Assembly (NCBI GenBank): GCA_947044405.1
Contig: CAMRHE010000013.1
Location: forward strand, 124,001-188,000
From: Leptodactylus fallax
Taxonomy: Eukaryota > Chordata > Amphibia > Anura > Leptodactylidae
Direction: 5' to 3'
DNA length: 64,000 bases
The number at the start of each line of letters is the position of its first letter. Position 1 is the first letter of the stretch. This document shows, one piece after another, positions 32,633 through 43,414 of the stretch. The notes beneath the pieces were generated by a model. The model had not been told where the DNA came from, did not search any database, and was given only the letters and a program-made list of their open reading frames with translations. The position numbers and the translations under genes are program-made.

Positions 32633-33875
32633 TTTAAATTGGTAGTAACATAGAAACCAAAACTTAGAAAAAAAATGTTTATAAAAAAATGTCGTTGTTG
32701 ATGATGCATTCTCAATTCTTTCTACTGCATTTTAATGGGGTCATGTTTGTGGGATTTCAGGGTACTGGTACTTTAGGGGTTCTGCAAAATTGGGTATGGC
32801 ACCTGTAAACCATTCCAAAAAAAAAATTGGCCCTCCAAAAACCAAATGGAACTCTTTCCCTTTGGATTACCCCTGTGTAAATACTGACATTTGTTTTGCT
32901 GGTAACTAGAGATGGACGAACCTCTCAAGATTCATTTCAGAGTCAGTGGCTCGAGTCCCAGTTTGTTTCGGGACAAACAAGTCCGCTACGAACCACACCT
33001 TAAATTGACTTAAAAAATAGTGTTGACTACTCTTAGGGTTCCTAGAAACCAATCTATACAATTTCTAGCTCTCTAAGGCAAACACAGCCGAAGTTATGTC
33101 AAAGTGAACATGACATGTATGTTTATGGAAAAACGAATGCTAAGCAGAGGATACAAACTCAGAGTTTAACCATACATTGCGCTGACACTCGCTTTTACGC
33201 ATTTAAAATTTAAAGCGCTTTAAAAATTACCCATTTATTAGGGAAATGTGTGTGCCCATGGTTTTCTTAGACACATGTGGTGGTTATATTGCAAAAAGCA
33301 ATTGTTTTTGTTGAAAAATGAGCCTGTTTGATGGCTTGTAAATGCTACATGGGCTTATTGTTATTTTGGAGACAAATTTGTGGCTATCAGCCACTTGAAA
33401 AGTGATGAAGAATTTTTCAAACAAAAAAGCCACCAAAACTATCCTTTGATAGGAGCAGATGTTAAATTAAAATTGTTGTTTTTTATACCAACATTGTGCT
33501 ACTGGTACCAACAGTGTGCTATAGTGGAATGTGATGGTGGACCAAACCGCAGTACGTGCCAAACAATATGAACAAGACATGCAGGTGCACGTATGCAGCT
33601 GTATTGCACCCACATCAACGTGCAACATTTCTGCATTTTTTGTTCATATAGTTTGATAGTGCTGACCAACTTGTTTGTTTTTTGCATTGTACTTTTGGGG
33701 GGTGTGGCTGACCTCCATTTTGGTATGTGCACACCACCCATCTGTTCAAGGATGATTTTAATTAGAGTATAATATAGGTAACTACATTCCCCTATTCACC
33801 AAGAGGCCATAGGTTCAAAGAGAGGAAGCTGTTTGTGATATATGCAGGACAAGTAGAGGAAGACATGATAACTGT
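32633..33875. repeat. Old interspersed repeat units, no gene
   Basis: 32,735-32,880 is one unit of the family arrayed at 54.5-57.3 kb (tactggtactttaggggttctgcaaa, ggccctccaaaaaccaaatgg). 32,910-33,010 (agatggacgaacctctc, gtttgtttcgggacaaac) is another old repeat. Beyond it I see nothing definite. Confidence 0.5.
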
Positions 33876-33877
33876 TA

Positions 33878-35511
33878 CAGTGCCTTGCGAAAGTATTCAG
33901 CCCCCTTGAACTTTTCAACCTTTTTCCACATTTCAGGCTTCAAACATAAGGATATAAAATTTTAATTTTTTGGTGAAGAATCAACAACAAGTGGGACACA
34001 ATTGTGAAGTGGAACAAAATTTATTGGTTATTTTAAACCTTTGTAAAAAATAAAAAAACTGAAAAGTAGGGTGTGCAATATTATTCGGCCCCTTTACTTT
34101 CAGTGCAGCAAACTCACTCCAGAAGTTCAGTGAGGATTTCTGAATGATCCAAGGTTGTCCTAAATGACTGATGATGATAAATATAATCCACCTGTGTGTA
34201 ATCAAGTCTCCGTATAAATGCACCTGCTCTGTGATAGTCTCAGGGTTCTGTTTAAAGCGCAGAGAGCATCATGAAGACCAAGGAACACACCAGGCAGGTC
34301 CGTGATACTGTTGTGGAGAAGTTTAAAGCCGGATTTGGATACAAAAAGATTTCCCAAACTTTAAACATCCCAAGGAGCACTGTGCAAGCGATCATATTGA
34401 AATGGAAGGAGTATCAGACCACTGCAAAATTAACCAAGACCTGGCCGTCCCTCTAAACTTTCATCTCAAACAAGGAGAAGACTGATCAGAGATGCAGCCA
34501 AGAGGCCCATGATCACTCTGGATGAACTGCAGAGATCTACAGCTGAGGTGGGAGAGTCTGTCCATAGGACAACAATCAGTCGTACACTGCACAAATCTGG
34601 CCTTTATGGAAGACTGGCAAGAAGAAAGCCATTTCTCAAAGATATCCATAAAAAGTCTTGTTTAAAGTTTGTCACAAGCCACCTGGGATACACACCAAAC
34701 ATGTGGAAGAAGGTGCTCTGGTCAGATGAAACCAAAATCGAACTTTTTGGCCACAATGCAAAACTATATGTTTGGCGTAAAATCAACACAGCTCATCACC
34801 CTGAACACACCATCCCCACTGTCAAACATGGTGGTGGCAGCATCATGGTTTGGGCCTGTTTTTCTTCAGCAGGGACAGGGAAGATGGTTAAAATTGATGG
34901 GAAGATGGATGGAGCCAAATACAGGACCATTCTGGAAGAAAACCTGTTGGAGTCTGCAAAAGACCTGAGACTGTGATGGAGATTTATCTTCCAACAAGAC
35001 AATGATCCCAAACATAAAGCAAAATCTACAATGGAATGGTTCACAAATAAACGTATCCAGGTGTTAGAATGGCCAAGTCCAAGTCCAGACCTGAATCCAA
35101 TCGAGAATCTGTGGAAAGAGCTGAAAACTGCTGTTCACAAACGCTCTCCATCCAACCTCACTGAGCTCGAGCTGTTTTCCAAGGAAGAATGGGCAAGAAT
35201 TTCAGTCTCTCGATGTGCAAAACTGATAGAGACATACCCCAAGCAACTTGCAGCTGTAATCGCAGCAAAAGGTGGCGCTACAAAGTATTAACTTAAGGGG
35301 GCCGAATAATTTGGCACACCCCACTTTTCAGTTTTTTATTTTTTACAAAAGTTTAAAATATCCAATAAATTTCATTCCACTTCACGATTGTGTCCCATTT
35401 GTTGTTGATTCTTCACCAAAAAATTTAAATTTTATATCCTTATGTTTGAAGCCTGAAATGTGGCAAAAGGTTGAAAAGTTCAAGGGGGCCGAATACTTTC
35501 ACAAGGCACTG
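33878..35511 (+). mobile_element. Tc1/mariner element F, 1,634 bp
   Basis: Ends are cagtgccttgcgaaagtatt and its complement, with TA at 33,876-33,877 and 35,512-35,513. The inverted repeats are about 220 bp. It is the same subfamily as element G at 57,424-58,838. Confidence 0.94.
34271..35291 (+). pseudogene. Tc1 transposase, element F (frameshift and one stop)
   Basis: The start is MKTKEHTRQVRDTVVEKF at 34,271. The helix-turn-helix region is open to about 34,430, where a one-base change shifts the frame (early stop at 34,454-34,456). The correct frame resumes before 34,509 with MITLDELQRSTAEVG. TGA at 34,974-34,976 replaces a residue in the [18 protein letters not shown] region. All three catalytic motifs survive: [24 protein letters not shown] and [11 protein letters not shown]. 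The stop is at 35,289-35,291. Compared with element G it keeps the catalytic glutamate. Confidence 0.93.
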
Positions 35512-35559
35512 TATCTCTGTGTCTGAAAATGCCTAGTCTACAAAATTATAAAAAAAACA

Positions 35560-36020
35560 TTAAAGAGGACCTTTCATGTCTTTATCGATGTGAGTTATTA
35601 TATACCACTAGAAAGTCGATAGTGCGTTGAATTCAGTGCACTGTCAGCTTTCCTGGTATGCATCCCAGTGCTGGAGATATTGTTGCCATTAATTTCAGCA
35701 TCAATATCTCCCCACTGTCAGAAGGGCAAGCCTTACAACCTAGCATCATTGCTGGGCTGTGAGGAATGCCCCCCTGACAGTACTCTTCCATAGACTTGTT
35801 CTATCGGGGGGCATTCTTCACAGCCCAGCGATGATGCTAGACTGTAAGGTCTGCCCTTCTGACAGAGGAGAGAGATCTGTGCCGGAATTAAAGGCACCGA
35901 TATCTCCAGTGCCGGGGTGCATACTGGGAAAGCGGACAGTGCACTGAATTCAGCACGCTGTAGGCTTTCTAGTGGTATATAATACTGCACATCGATGAGG
36001 ACATGAAAGATCCTCTTTAA
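35560..36020. mobile_element. Fully palindromic TTAA MITE, 461 bp
   Basis: It starts ttaaagaggacctttcatgt and ends acatgaaagatcctctttaa. Complementarity continues through nearly the whole element: actagaaagtcgatag against ctttctagtggtat, tatctccagtgc, ctgacagaagggc and gcatcattgctgggctgtg. The two halves form one long hairpin with its apex near 35,790-35,800. It has no gene. Transcription through it would give a ~200-bp double-stranded RNA stem. Confidence 0.88.
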
Positions 36021-36027
36021 ATAACAA

Positions 36028-36800
36028 GAATTTTTTTTATAGATTAGTGCAGACTGTTTGATTATATATTGGGTGAACAACAAAAAAAAACATTTAAATA
36101 GTGGCAATTTTTTTCAGATCAACATAGGCAGAATCAGTGCTCTGCTGTTAAAACAGCAGTTTGTGTTTATTTAATGAATACATTTAAACTCTTGCCCAAA
36201 TAAACCCTTAACAAAAGATTTTTCACTAATAGGACTGACTGCAAGAAGTATCTTTAAACGGTAGCCTGTAATTTACCTACTGTATACAAATGAAATACAA
36301 CAGACAAAAAAAAAATTAGATTATTGGCAATGAAAGGGTTAATGTCTTTTGTCTGTATCTGTATTTCTTAGAGCAGGAATGCTGCTGTACTGTGAAGCTC
36401 TCAACAGCAGCACAGCTATGCCCTCGCTCCTATCTATTGATTTCTATCACTAATCTACCTGTACTTGTTTAAATCTGACTAAACTCTCCTATTCCTAACT
36501 ATTTTTTTAGAACTGTGCCTGTATAATGCAGTGAGATGAATCACAGATCCTTCATTATCTCTATTACTCCATTACTGCAACTACCTTGTGTTCAAGCCCA
36601 AGTCCACCTACCACCATGTATTGGGTTGTGAGGCTGTCAGGTGGTGCTAGAACATCACGTATTGACTCACAGATATGTGTTCTTCTGTATTTACTGCTCA
36701 ATACATGTGGTAACGACCATTTTTGTTCATCGGCATTTGTTCAGTTCCATTGAAAAAACAAATAATTTGGAATATTTGGGTCGAAGGTTCATGACGAATC
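36028..36800. repeat. Short copy of the piggyBac-linked repeat plus an uninterrupted target repeat
   Basis: 36,028-36,110 matches 1,096-1,165, and 36,445-36,540 matches 2,960-3,110, with the coding part missing in between, as in an internal deletion derivative. 36,625-36,800 matches the DNA flanking the ribozyme insertion at 28.5/29.3 kb and the block at 25.86-25.93 kb, and shows the site before insertion. Confidence 0.65.
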
Positions 36801-36839
36801 GGTTTGCTCACCTCTAATCAAATCCATTTCCCTAGATCA

Positions 36840-37400
36840 GATATGTAAATAAAGTAAAATACATACACATTAGGTATCCCTGCATGTGAAAATGCGTGAT
36901 CTACAAACTTTCCTATATGGCGAACATCATAGTGATGCTGTAGTAGGAAAACTATCAAAAGAGCCAAACCACAGTTTCCCATAAAAATTTGAATAAAAGT
37001 AATCAAAACAACAAACATTGCCCAAAATGGTATAAATAAAAATGACATCTGGCCCCACAAAAAGACGCCTTATATAGCCCCATATATGGAAATTCCAGAT
37101 GTAATTACAGGAATATGGTAACTCCAAGAATTTTTTTTTCAAGGTGTTAAAATGTAACTATATAAATTTGGTATTGCTGTAGTCATGCTGACCCACAGAG
37201 TACAGGTAACGTGTTATTTTGGCTACTTAGTGAATGTAAAAACGAAACCTTTAAGAAAGTCGCACAAACACAGTTTTTCTCTAATTCCACCTCATTCTGA
37301 AGTTTTTTTTCCAGCTGCTGAGTACATCATACAGAATATGAAATGGTATCTTTACAAAGTACAATTTGTACTGCAAAAATGAAGTCCTCATATGCCACTG
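36840..37400. repeat. Diverged copy of the TTAA-family repeat
   Basis: It shares order and wording with 13,400-13,930: cacattaggtatccctg, gtaatcaaaacaac, cccaaaatggtata, ctggccccacaaaaa and gaaacctttaagaaagtcgc. It is more diverged than the other two copies. It has no gene. Confidence 0.7.
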
Positions 37401-37940
37401 TAACTTGTAGTTCAGAAACATCTGCTGCATTTTTCATCCAACTGCAATTTAATATTTAATGTAGAGTAAATTTTTGTATTTCTGTGAACAAAAGTAATGG
37501 GTATTTTTGTGAAGTCTGTCTTTTGAGTTACCAAGTCCTTTATTCCCAGGCTGAGTTTACTGCCAAAATCCAGCAAAGAATCCACAATCTGTCCAATAAT
37601 ATTGAAATGGCCAGATAAAGTCACTGCAAGCAAAGAACAATGCAATAATTGGCCAATTAGTGTCATTCCTTGAGCACACTTTAGCTATATGACACTTTCT
37701 TTGATAAATACTATATACTATAACACATATTGTCACTGGTGGCTGTTTTCAATTATGCTGTGCCTTTTTGACCTCTCCCTACAGAGATCATTCTAGATAA
37801 CCTGTGTTGTCCAGTTACAGATCTACTTATGTCTTATTTTCCAAGGCCAAAGAAACCTGGGTCGATGTTTTAACCCTGAGATGAGCATTTGCTAAAAGTG
37901 TTCAGATATATTCACTTCTTTGATCTATTCAGACATTTAG
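37401..37940. other. Unassigned sequence
   Basis: No gene or element was recognised. It ends at the T-run that marks the poly(A) tail of the minus-strand L1. Confidence 0.35.
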
Positions 37941-38070
37941 TTTTTTTGTTTTTTTTTTCTAAATCTAATTTTATTAAGTTTTCAAAATTTTTACAATCAC
38001 AAAAACAAGAACAAAAGTAGAAGTGACTCAAGTTCCACAACAATAGGATATGAAGTGTAGAGACATTCTT

Positions 38071-38465
38071 AGTAGTATGATGTTGTACCGTGTTAGCCAT
38101 TGAAAGTAGTGGAAGAGTGTAGAAATTAGGCGATACCTTTTAGAGGCTAACTGAGTATATTTATAAGTAAGCTTTCAGGAGTACTCGCTCCCTTCATCAG
38201 ACATGGTGTGATACAAGAACTGAAAATTAACAGATTTTTATACACATGGTTTTCAAAGCATTTTAGAGTCCTTAAAAAAAATTGCAATCTAAGTAGAGAA
38301 GTTATTTACAACAGGTCAAAAACAGTCTGGAAACTTGTGGTGCGTGACGGAGGGATCAGTAATTCTTGCTGTTATCTGTTTGCTATCAGGAGGTGATTTG
38401 TGTCCCTCACAGGTCATACATAGTTTGATTTGAAGCTGGCATGAATATTGAGTTCAGTTCATGGT
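38071..38465 (-). repeat. Downstream Penelope terminal repeat
   Basis: It matches 41,099-41,496 almost base for base. It includes the tail of tandem gaagctggcatgaatatt motifs (38,430-38,510) and the CTGATGA...GAAA motif pair on the minus strand (38,191-38,197 and 38,175-38,178). Those motifs resemble a hammerhead core, but I could not find a convincing stem I/stem III for them. Confidence 0.88.
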
Positions 38466-41129
38466 TCAAACATAGTGTGACATGAAGCTGGCATGAATAT
38501 TAAGTCCAAATTGCAGAGTTTGAAATTTTTGCATAAATTTGTACTCCATTTCTTTCCTTTTCTCCTGTGTCTTAAAATGTCCCATTAAAACCACAACCCG
38601 CAAATCTTCAATAGAGTGGTTTTCTCCGGAGAAATGTGCGGCCACTGGGAGATCTGTTCTGCTGTTATTAATGGTGGATCTGTGTGAGTTCATTCGTTGA
38701 CTGAGTCTCTGCCCTGTTTCCCCCACATAGAGGCCTGTGGTGGGACATCTCACACACATTATGAGGTACAACACATTGGAAGACCTGCAGGAAAATGTCC
38801 CCCTAATTCTGTGCACCTGTTGTGACTGTGGGATAGGTACACTGTCAGCGGTGTGGATGTGCTTGCAGGTCATGCACCTTTTATGTAGGCAAGGTGAGGT
38901 GCCATTTTCAGTTGGGGCCTTCAGGGCACTCCGGACGATAATGCGCCTCAGGTTTGGTGGTTGTCGAAAGGAGAGGAGAGGGGGGACTGGAAATATGTCC
39001 TTGAGTCTGTTGTCCCTATGTAGCACAGGTTGGAGATCCTTGGCAATCCTTCGTAGGATCTCCAGCTGTGGGTTGTAGGTGACAACTAGGGGCACTCGGG
39101 CATCTTTCTGGGTCTCTCTATATGTGAGCAGACTGTCTCTGTTAATGGCTGCTGCTTTGTTTAATTGGTTGTCTGTCACTTTTGGTTTGTATCCCAATCT
39201 GAGAAATTTCATCCTCAGATCCAGGAGGTGCTTGTCCAGGTCTGTTTTGTCGGAGCAAATACGATTGTATCGTATAGCCTGGCTGTAGATTATAGATTGT
39301 CTTGTGTGCTTGGGGTGGAAGCTGTCGTTTCTCAGGTAGGCCGTTCTGTCTGTGGGTTTGTGGTATATTGATGTGAGTAGCCGGTGGTCTTTAATGTATA
39401 TTGTGGTATCCAGAAAGTGAATTTCACTCCCTGAATAGCTAAGTTTAAGGTTGATGGTCGGGTGAAAGTCATTGAAGTCATTATGGAATTGAAGTAGGGC
39501 CTCCTCACCTGCAGTCCAGATGAAAAGGATATCATCGATATAACGAAGGTAAATCATAGGTTTGGTGGCGCATTTTGATAAATATGTTCCTTCCATTTCT
39601 GCCATAAAGAGATTTGCATATTGGGGTGCACATCTGGTCCCCATTGAAGTTCCCATTCGCTGTAGATATAGATCCTCTCCAAAGGTAAAATGGTTGTGGC
39701 TAAGGATGAATTGTATGAGCTGCGTTACTGGTTCTGTTGGGAGGTTTTGTTTTGCCAGGTGTACCTGACATGCTGCAACTCCATCCTTGTGGGGAATGTT
39801 GGTATACAGGGATTCCACATCCATGGTGGCCAAAATGGTACCCTCAGGTAGAGGGCCCAGGGCATTCAGTTTGTTAAGAAGGTCAGTGGTGTCCTGGATA
39901 TAGCTTGGAGTATCCCTGACAAGGGGTTTTAGGAGATTTTCCACCCAACCTGAGATGTTTTCTGTCAGTGTCCCAATGCCAGAAATGATAGGCCTCCCAG
40001 GGTTGCCATCTTTGTGTATCTTTGGGAGCATATAGAAGCAGCCCGGCCTGGGATCTTGTGGGATAAGTCCTTTTACCTGACTCTGGATCTGGACTGGAAA
40101 CTCCTTGATCATACTCTTTAGTTCTTTCATATAGGCTTCTGTGGGATCACTTCCAAGTTTGGAGTAATGGATGGGATTTGACAGTTGCCTGTTTGCTTCC
40201 TGGATATAGTCTGAGGTGTTCATTATGACTATTGCGCCCCCTTTGTCAGCTGGTTTTATTATTATATCCTGATTTTCTTTCAGTGATGTAATAGCCTTCT
40301 GTTCCTGCAGGGTTAGGTTATGCACCTGTTTCTTTTGTTTCTCCAGGATTTCTGATTTTACTTTGCTTCTGAAACAGTCAATATATTTATCCAGTGCTGC
40401 ATTAGCTCCAGGGCGTGGGGTCCAGGTAGATTTTTTGGTAGGATTCCTTATGGGCTGTTCCATCTCAGAGTCGCTGCTGTATGGAAGGTCTTTGTCATAA
40501 AAATATTCCCTTAATCTCATTTTTCTGAAAAACTCCTCCATATCATTGCAGAGTTGGATATGGTCAGTGTGTGCCGAGGGACAGAAGGAGAGACCTTTGG
40601 AGAGAACTGACATTTCGTGTTTGTTTGGCTCATAAGAGGAAAGATTCACAACACAGCTTTGCTGAGCTGGGCTAGTATTTGCGGTTGTAGTAATGAGGCC
40701 TTTTTGTCTCAGTCTGTGGAGCTTTTTCTTTTTGTTGTTAATAAGCATATCCTGAAGTTTCCAGTAGTATGTGTGGAGTTTGGCCTTCATTTCCTCTGTG
40801 TCATCAGCCAATGATGATTTCAGGGCCTGTATCTCCTCCTGTGTTCTTTTTTTGTTGTTATAGGAAATTTTTATCATATTGTTCCGCAGCCTTTCAGATG
40901 TCCGAATACATAGTTGTTCTGCATATCGGCTGTTGTAGGTGTTCCGGGTTGGGTTACGTAAATTGAAGCCTTTTGGGATGAGTCTCTCCTTTTTGCATTT
41001 TGTTAAGAAGAAGATGTCGCTGTTGAGTTGTGCAAGTTTCTTAAGCCGGTTTTTCAGTTCCATTCTTTTGCGGTACATTGTGGTATCTTTCAAGTTGATA
41101 GTAGTATGATGTTGTACCGTGTTAGCCAT
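38466..41129 (-). CDS. Penelope-like reverse transcriptase with GIY-YIG endonuclease
   Basis: The protein is 887 codons with no stop or frameshift. It is a single polyprotein that nicks DNA and copies its RNA into the nicked site. A Lys/Arg-rich N-terminus with predicted helices (1-160) leads to KPADKGGAIVIM (292-303), MLPKIHKD (367-374) and the RT palm: MDVESLYTNIP (436-446, motif A D437), MGTSMGTRCAPQYANLFM (492-509) and RYIDDILFIW (529-538, catalytic YIDD). A Cys/His linker (748-755) precedes GIY-YIG: VLYLIMCVRC (786-795), GLYVGETGQRL (799-809) and the R and H of QRMNSHRST. The ATG lies inside the upstream terminal repeat, as in Penelope family elements. It ends MSHYV. I consider it possibly functional; expression is not shown by sequence. 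Confidence 0.95.
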   Translation of the reverse strand: MANTVQHHTTINLKDTTMYRKRMELKNRLKKLAQLNSDIFFLTKCKKERLIPKGFNLRNPTRNTYNSRYAEQLCIRTSERLRNNMIKISYNNKKRTQEEIQALKSSLADDTEEMKAKLHTYYWKLQDMLINNKKKKLHRLRQKGLITTTANTSPAQQSCVVNLSSYEPNKHEMSVLSKGLSFCPSAHTDHIQLCNDMEEFFRKMRLREYFYDKDLPYSSDSEMEQPIRNPTKKSTWTPRPGANAALDKYIDCFRSKVKSEILEKQKKQVHNLTLQEQKAITSLKENQDIIIKPADKGGAIVIMNTSDYIQEANRQLSNPIHYSKLGSDPTEAYMKELKSMIKEFPVQIQSQVKGLIPQDPRPGCFYMLPKIHKDGNPGRPIISGIGTLTENISGWVENLLKPLVRDTPSYIQDTTDLLNKLNALGPLPEGTILATMDVESLYTNIPHKDGVAACQVHLAKQNLPTEPVTQLIQFILSHNHFTFGEDLYLQRMGTSMGTRCAPQYANLFMAEMEGTYLSKCATKPMIYLRYIDDILFIWTAGEEALLQFHNDFNDFHPTINLKLSYSGSEIHFLDTTIYIKDHRLLTSIYHKPTDRTAYLRNDSFHPKHTRQSIIYSQAIRYNRICSDKTDLDKHLLDLRMKFLRLGYKPKVTDNQLNKAAAINRDSLLTYRETQKDARVPLVVTYNPQLEILRRIAKDLQPVLHRDNRLKDIFPVPPLLSFRQPPNLRRIIVRSALKAPTENGTSPCLHKRCMTCKHIHTADSVPIPQSQQVHRIRGTFSCRSSNVLYLIMCVRCPTTGLYVGETGQRLSQRMNSHRSTINNSRTDLPVAAHFSGENHSIEDLRVVVLMGHFKTQEKRKEMEYKFMQKFQTLQFGLNIHASFMSHYV

Positions 41130-41496
41130 TGAAAGTAGTGGAAGAGTGAAGAAATCAGGCGATACCTTTTAGAGGCTAACTGAGTATATTTATAAGTAAG
41201 CTTTCAGGAGTACTCGCTCCCTTCATCAGACATGGTGTGATACAAGAACTGAAAATTAACAGATTTTTATACAAATGGTTTTCAAAGCATTTTAGAGTCC
41301 TTAAAAAAAATTGCAATCTAAGTAGAGAAGTTATTTACAACAGGTCAAAAAAACAGTCTGGAAACTTGTGGTGCATGACGGAGGGATCAGTAATTCTTGC
41401 TGTTATCTGTTTGCTATCAGGAGGTGATTTGTGTCCCTCACAGGTCATACATAGTTTGATTTGAAGCTGGCATGAATATTGAGTTCAGTTCATGGT
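41099..41496 (-). promoter_or_regulatory. Upstream Penelope terminal repeat (pLTR), carries the start codon
   Basis: It lies upstream of the full ORF on the minus strand and includes its ATG at 41,127-41,129. In Penelope-like elements this position holds the promoter. I can see no TATA-type signal I would trust, so the promoter role is by family. It differs from the downstream repeat at only a few positions. Confidence 0.7.
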
Positions 41497-41914
41497 TCAA
41501 ACATAGTGTGACATGAAGCTGGCATGAATATTAAGTCCAAATTGCAGAGTTTGAAATTTTTGCATAAATTTGTACTCCATTTCTTTCCTTTTCTCCTGTG
41601 TCTTAAAATGTCCCATTAAAACCACAACCCGCAAATCTTCAATAGAGTGGTTTTCTCCGGAGAAATGTGCGGCCACTGGGAGATCTGTTCTGCTGTTATT
41701 AATGGTGGATCTGTGTGAGTTCGTTCGTTGACTGAGTCTCTGCCCTGTTTCCCCCACATAGAGGCCTGTGGTGGGACATTGCACACACATTATGAGGTAC
41801 ACCACATTGGAAGACCTGCAGGAAAATGTCCCCCTAATTCTGTGCACCTGTTGTGACTGTGGGATAGGTACACTGTCAGCGGTGTGGATGTGCTTGCAGG
41901 TCATGCACCTTTTA
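41497..41914 (-). pseudogene. Truncated Penelope ORF, C-terminal GIY-YIG part only
   Basis: The last ~140 codons of the same protein, starting near LHKRCMTCKHIH and running through the GIY-YIG nuclease to MSHYV. It differs from the full copy by few residues (CVQC for CVRC, QRTN for QRMN). It starts exactly at the target duplication, so it is the 5'-truncated leading copy of a tandem insertion rather than an independent gene. Confidence 0.92.
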
Positions 41915-42760
41915 TGTAGAGACATTCTTGACATTCTAATGAGACCCTAAAGATAAGGTTATCTAGCCCATACTACTTCTGGGAGGAGAAGGTAGGGAGG
42001 GGAAGAGAGAGAGGCGAGGGCCAGAGGGGGTGAGGTGGTGTGGCTAAAAGAAGTTGAGGGGGACTTGCGAAAGTAGGGGGAGTGAGAATGTCGAGAGGAG
42101 ATCCAGTCTGTAGGAGCGGAAGAGTGGAGAGAAAAAGATGGGAAGAGAGGAGAGAGCGGAGGAGTAAAGAAGGGGGGAATACAAGTGTAGAGCGAGAAAG
42201 TGTAGAGAAGTCTAGAAAAGTTCAGAGAAGATCAGAGTCATCTAGATTTCACAACTGGCCACTAAGTCATGGTGTGACTCGTTAACACTCAGTCCGGATT
42301 AAGACTCTCTCTCAGAGATGGTCAAGAGACAAGGTAGAGTTACGGTACTGCAGCCATGGTTTCCACATCCTGTTATGGGTACCCCATTGTTATGGGTATC
42401 CCTAGACCAGCTGAGGAGTTCCTCGAACCTGACTATTTGGTCTACTTTGTCTAGGAACTGGGGTACTGATGGAGCAGTAGTCTGCAACCAATGGAACGGG
42501 ATGAGTGACTTTGCCGTCTCAATGAGGTGTGTCGTCAGGTCGGTATTCGACGGGTAGAAGACTGGTTGAGGAATGGAAAGACATACCATAGCAGGAGTCA
42601 GTTGAATAGAAGAGTTAGTGACCTGCCGGATGATTGACTGACTGCACTTCAGACCAGTAGGGCAGTTAAGTTGAGAAGCCGTGGGAGTGTTTAAAAGTGA
42701 AGATGTCTTCGTCTGTTAATTTAATGTCAAGTTCCTTCTCCCAAGAGCCAGCCAGTCACA

Positions 42761-43116
42761 GCCAGTCATTGACTGAACGCCGATCTCCCTCTCCTTAGCC
42801 TAGCAGAGAGGGAGATCTGCATTTCTGCCTCCACCTCCAGCAATACTCCATGGTCATAGCTGTCAGAAGACAGCTATGATCACGGAGTTATGCCCAGAGA
42901 CCACCCTGATTGGGCATAGTGATCTCTGGGGCATGTGAGCACTGTGACAGCCTGTCACAGTACTTACATAAAGTTTATTTAGTAAATAAAACATATATAA
43001 AAGTGGCTTTCAATCTCCCTCTCCTCAGATCCTGACAGAGGGAGATTGGTAAATAAAAATCACTACACACACACACTCCCCCCCTTGAGTGCCCCCCACT
43101 CTCATGTGTCTCCCAC

Positions 43117-43172
<56 letters not shown>

Positions 43173-43261
43173 CATATCTATCTATCTTTTATCTATTTTT
43201 TATCCATCTATCTACATAAATTCATATTTCTTGTGACCCATAAATAAAGATTATTCTTCCA
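42761..43261. repeat. Palindromic repeat and (ATCT)n microsatellite
   Basis: gtcatagctgtc (42,853) faces gacagctatgatc (42,870), a near-perfect hairpin, and the ctccctctcc and gagggagat blocks at 42,783 and 43,015 form a wider inverted pair. 43,117-43,172 is an (ATCT)14 tract. There is no gene. Confidence 0.6.
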
Positions 43262-43414
43262 CTTTTAGGATGCAGACATGCAGTGGTTCTGGCGGTACAA
43301 AATTTATTATCTACAACTTGTTACTGGCTGTCTGGCGTGCGGTCAAAGCCGCTGCATATATCTGCACCCTAAAAAACATTTGTCATATAAAAGCAGATTT
43401 TTTTGTGCTATATA
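43262..43414 (+). repeat. X repeat, copy 1
   Basis: First of four copies (others about 44,730-44,905, 47,588-47,772 and 47,785-47,900) sharing tttattatctacaacttgtt, ctgtctggcgtgcggtca, ctgcaccctaaaa and aggcagattttttt. It ends tatacagtaca, where Tc1 fragment C starts, although cagtaca is also native X sequence in copies 2 and 3. Confidence 0.8.

Larger units (their letters stand above)
38071..41914 (-). mobile_element. Penelope-like element, complete, with 15-bp target duplication
   Basis: It is flanked by tgtagagacattctt at 38,056-38,070 and 41,915-41,929. In minus-strand order: a partial copy (last ~140 codons of the ORF, 41,914-41,497) plus terminal repeat (41,496-41,099), then the full ORF (41,129-38,466) plus a second terminal repeat (38,465-38,071). 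The two terminal repeats are nearly identical. This head-to-tail, partly doubled arrangement is the usual form of Penelope insertions. Identity between repeats and the open ORF indicate a recent event. Confidence 0.93.
37941..42760 (-). mobile_element. L1 3' end and UTR that hosts the Penelope insertion
   Basis: The poly(A) tail is read as the T-run at 37,941-37,960. The 3' UTR continues to 38,070 and resumes at 41,930. The ORF2 C-terminus is visible at 42,590-42,300 in LIPFHWLQTTAPSVPQFL, equivalent to the LIARNW..PPS region of the copy at 32.2 kb. The 5' truncation point is near 42,700-42,760. The Penelope element divides it cleanly. Confidence 0.7.

Noticed and set aside
38191..38197. Penelope terminal repeat called as a hammerhead ribozyme
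   Set aside because: CTGATGA and GAAA are present but stem III and stem I do not pair around an acceptable cleavage triplet, so I reported it only as a lead.
43117..43172. Regularly spaced repeats as a CRISPR array
   Set aside because: It is a simple tetranucleotide microsatellite without spacers, and the genome is eukaryotic.
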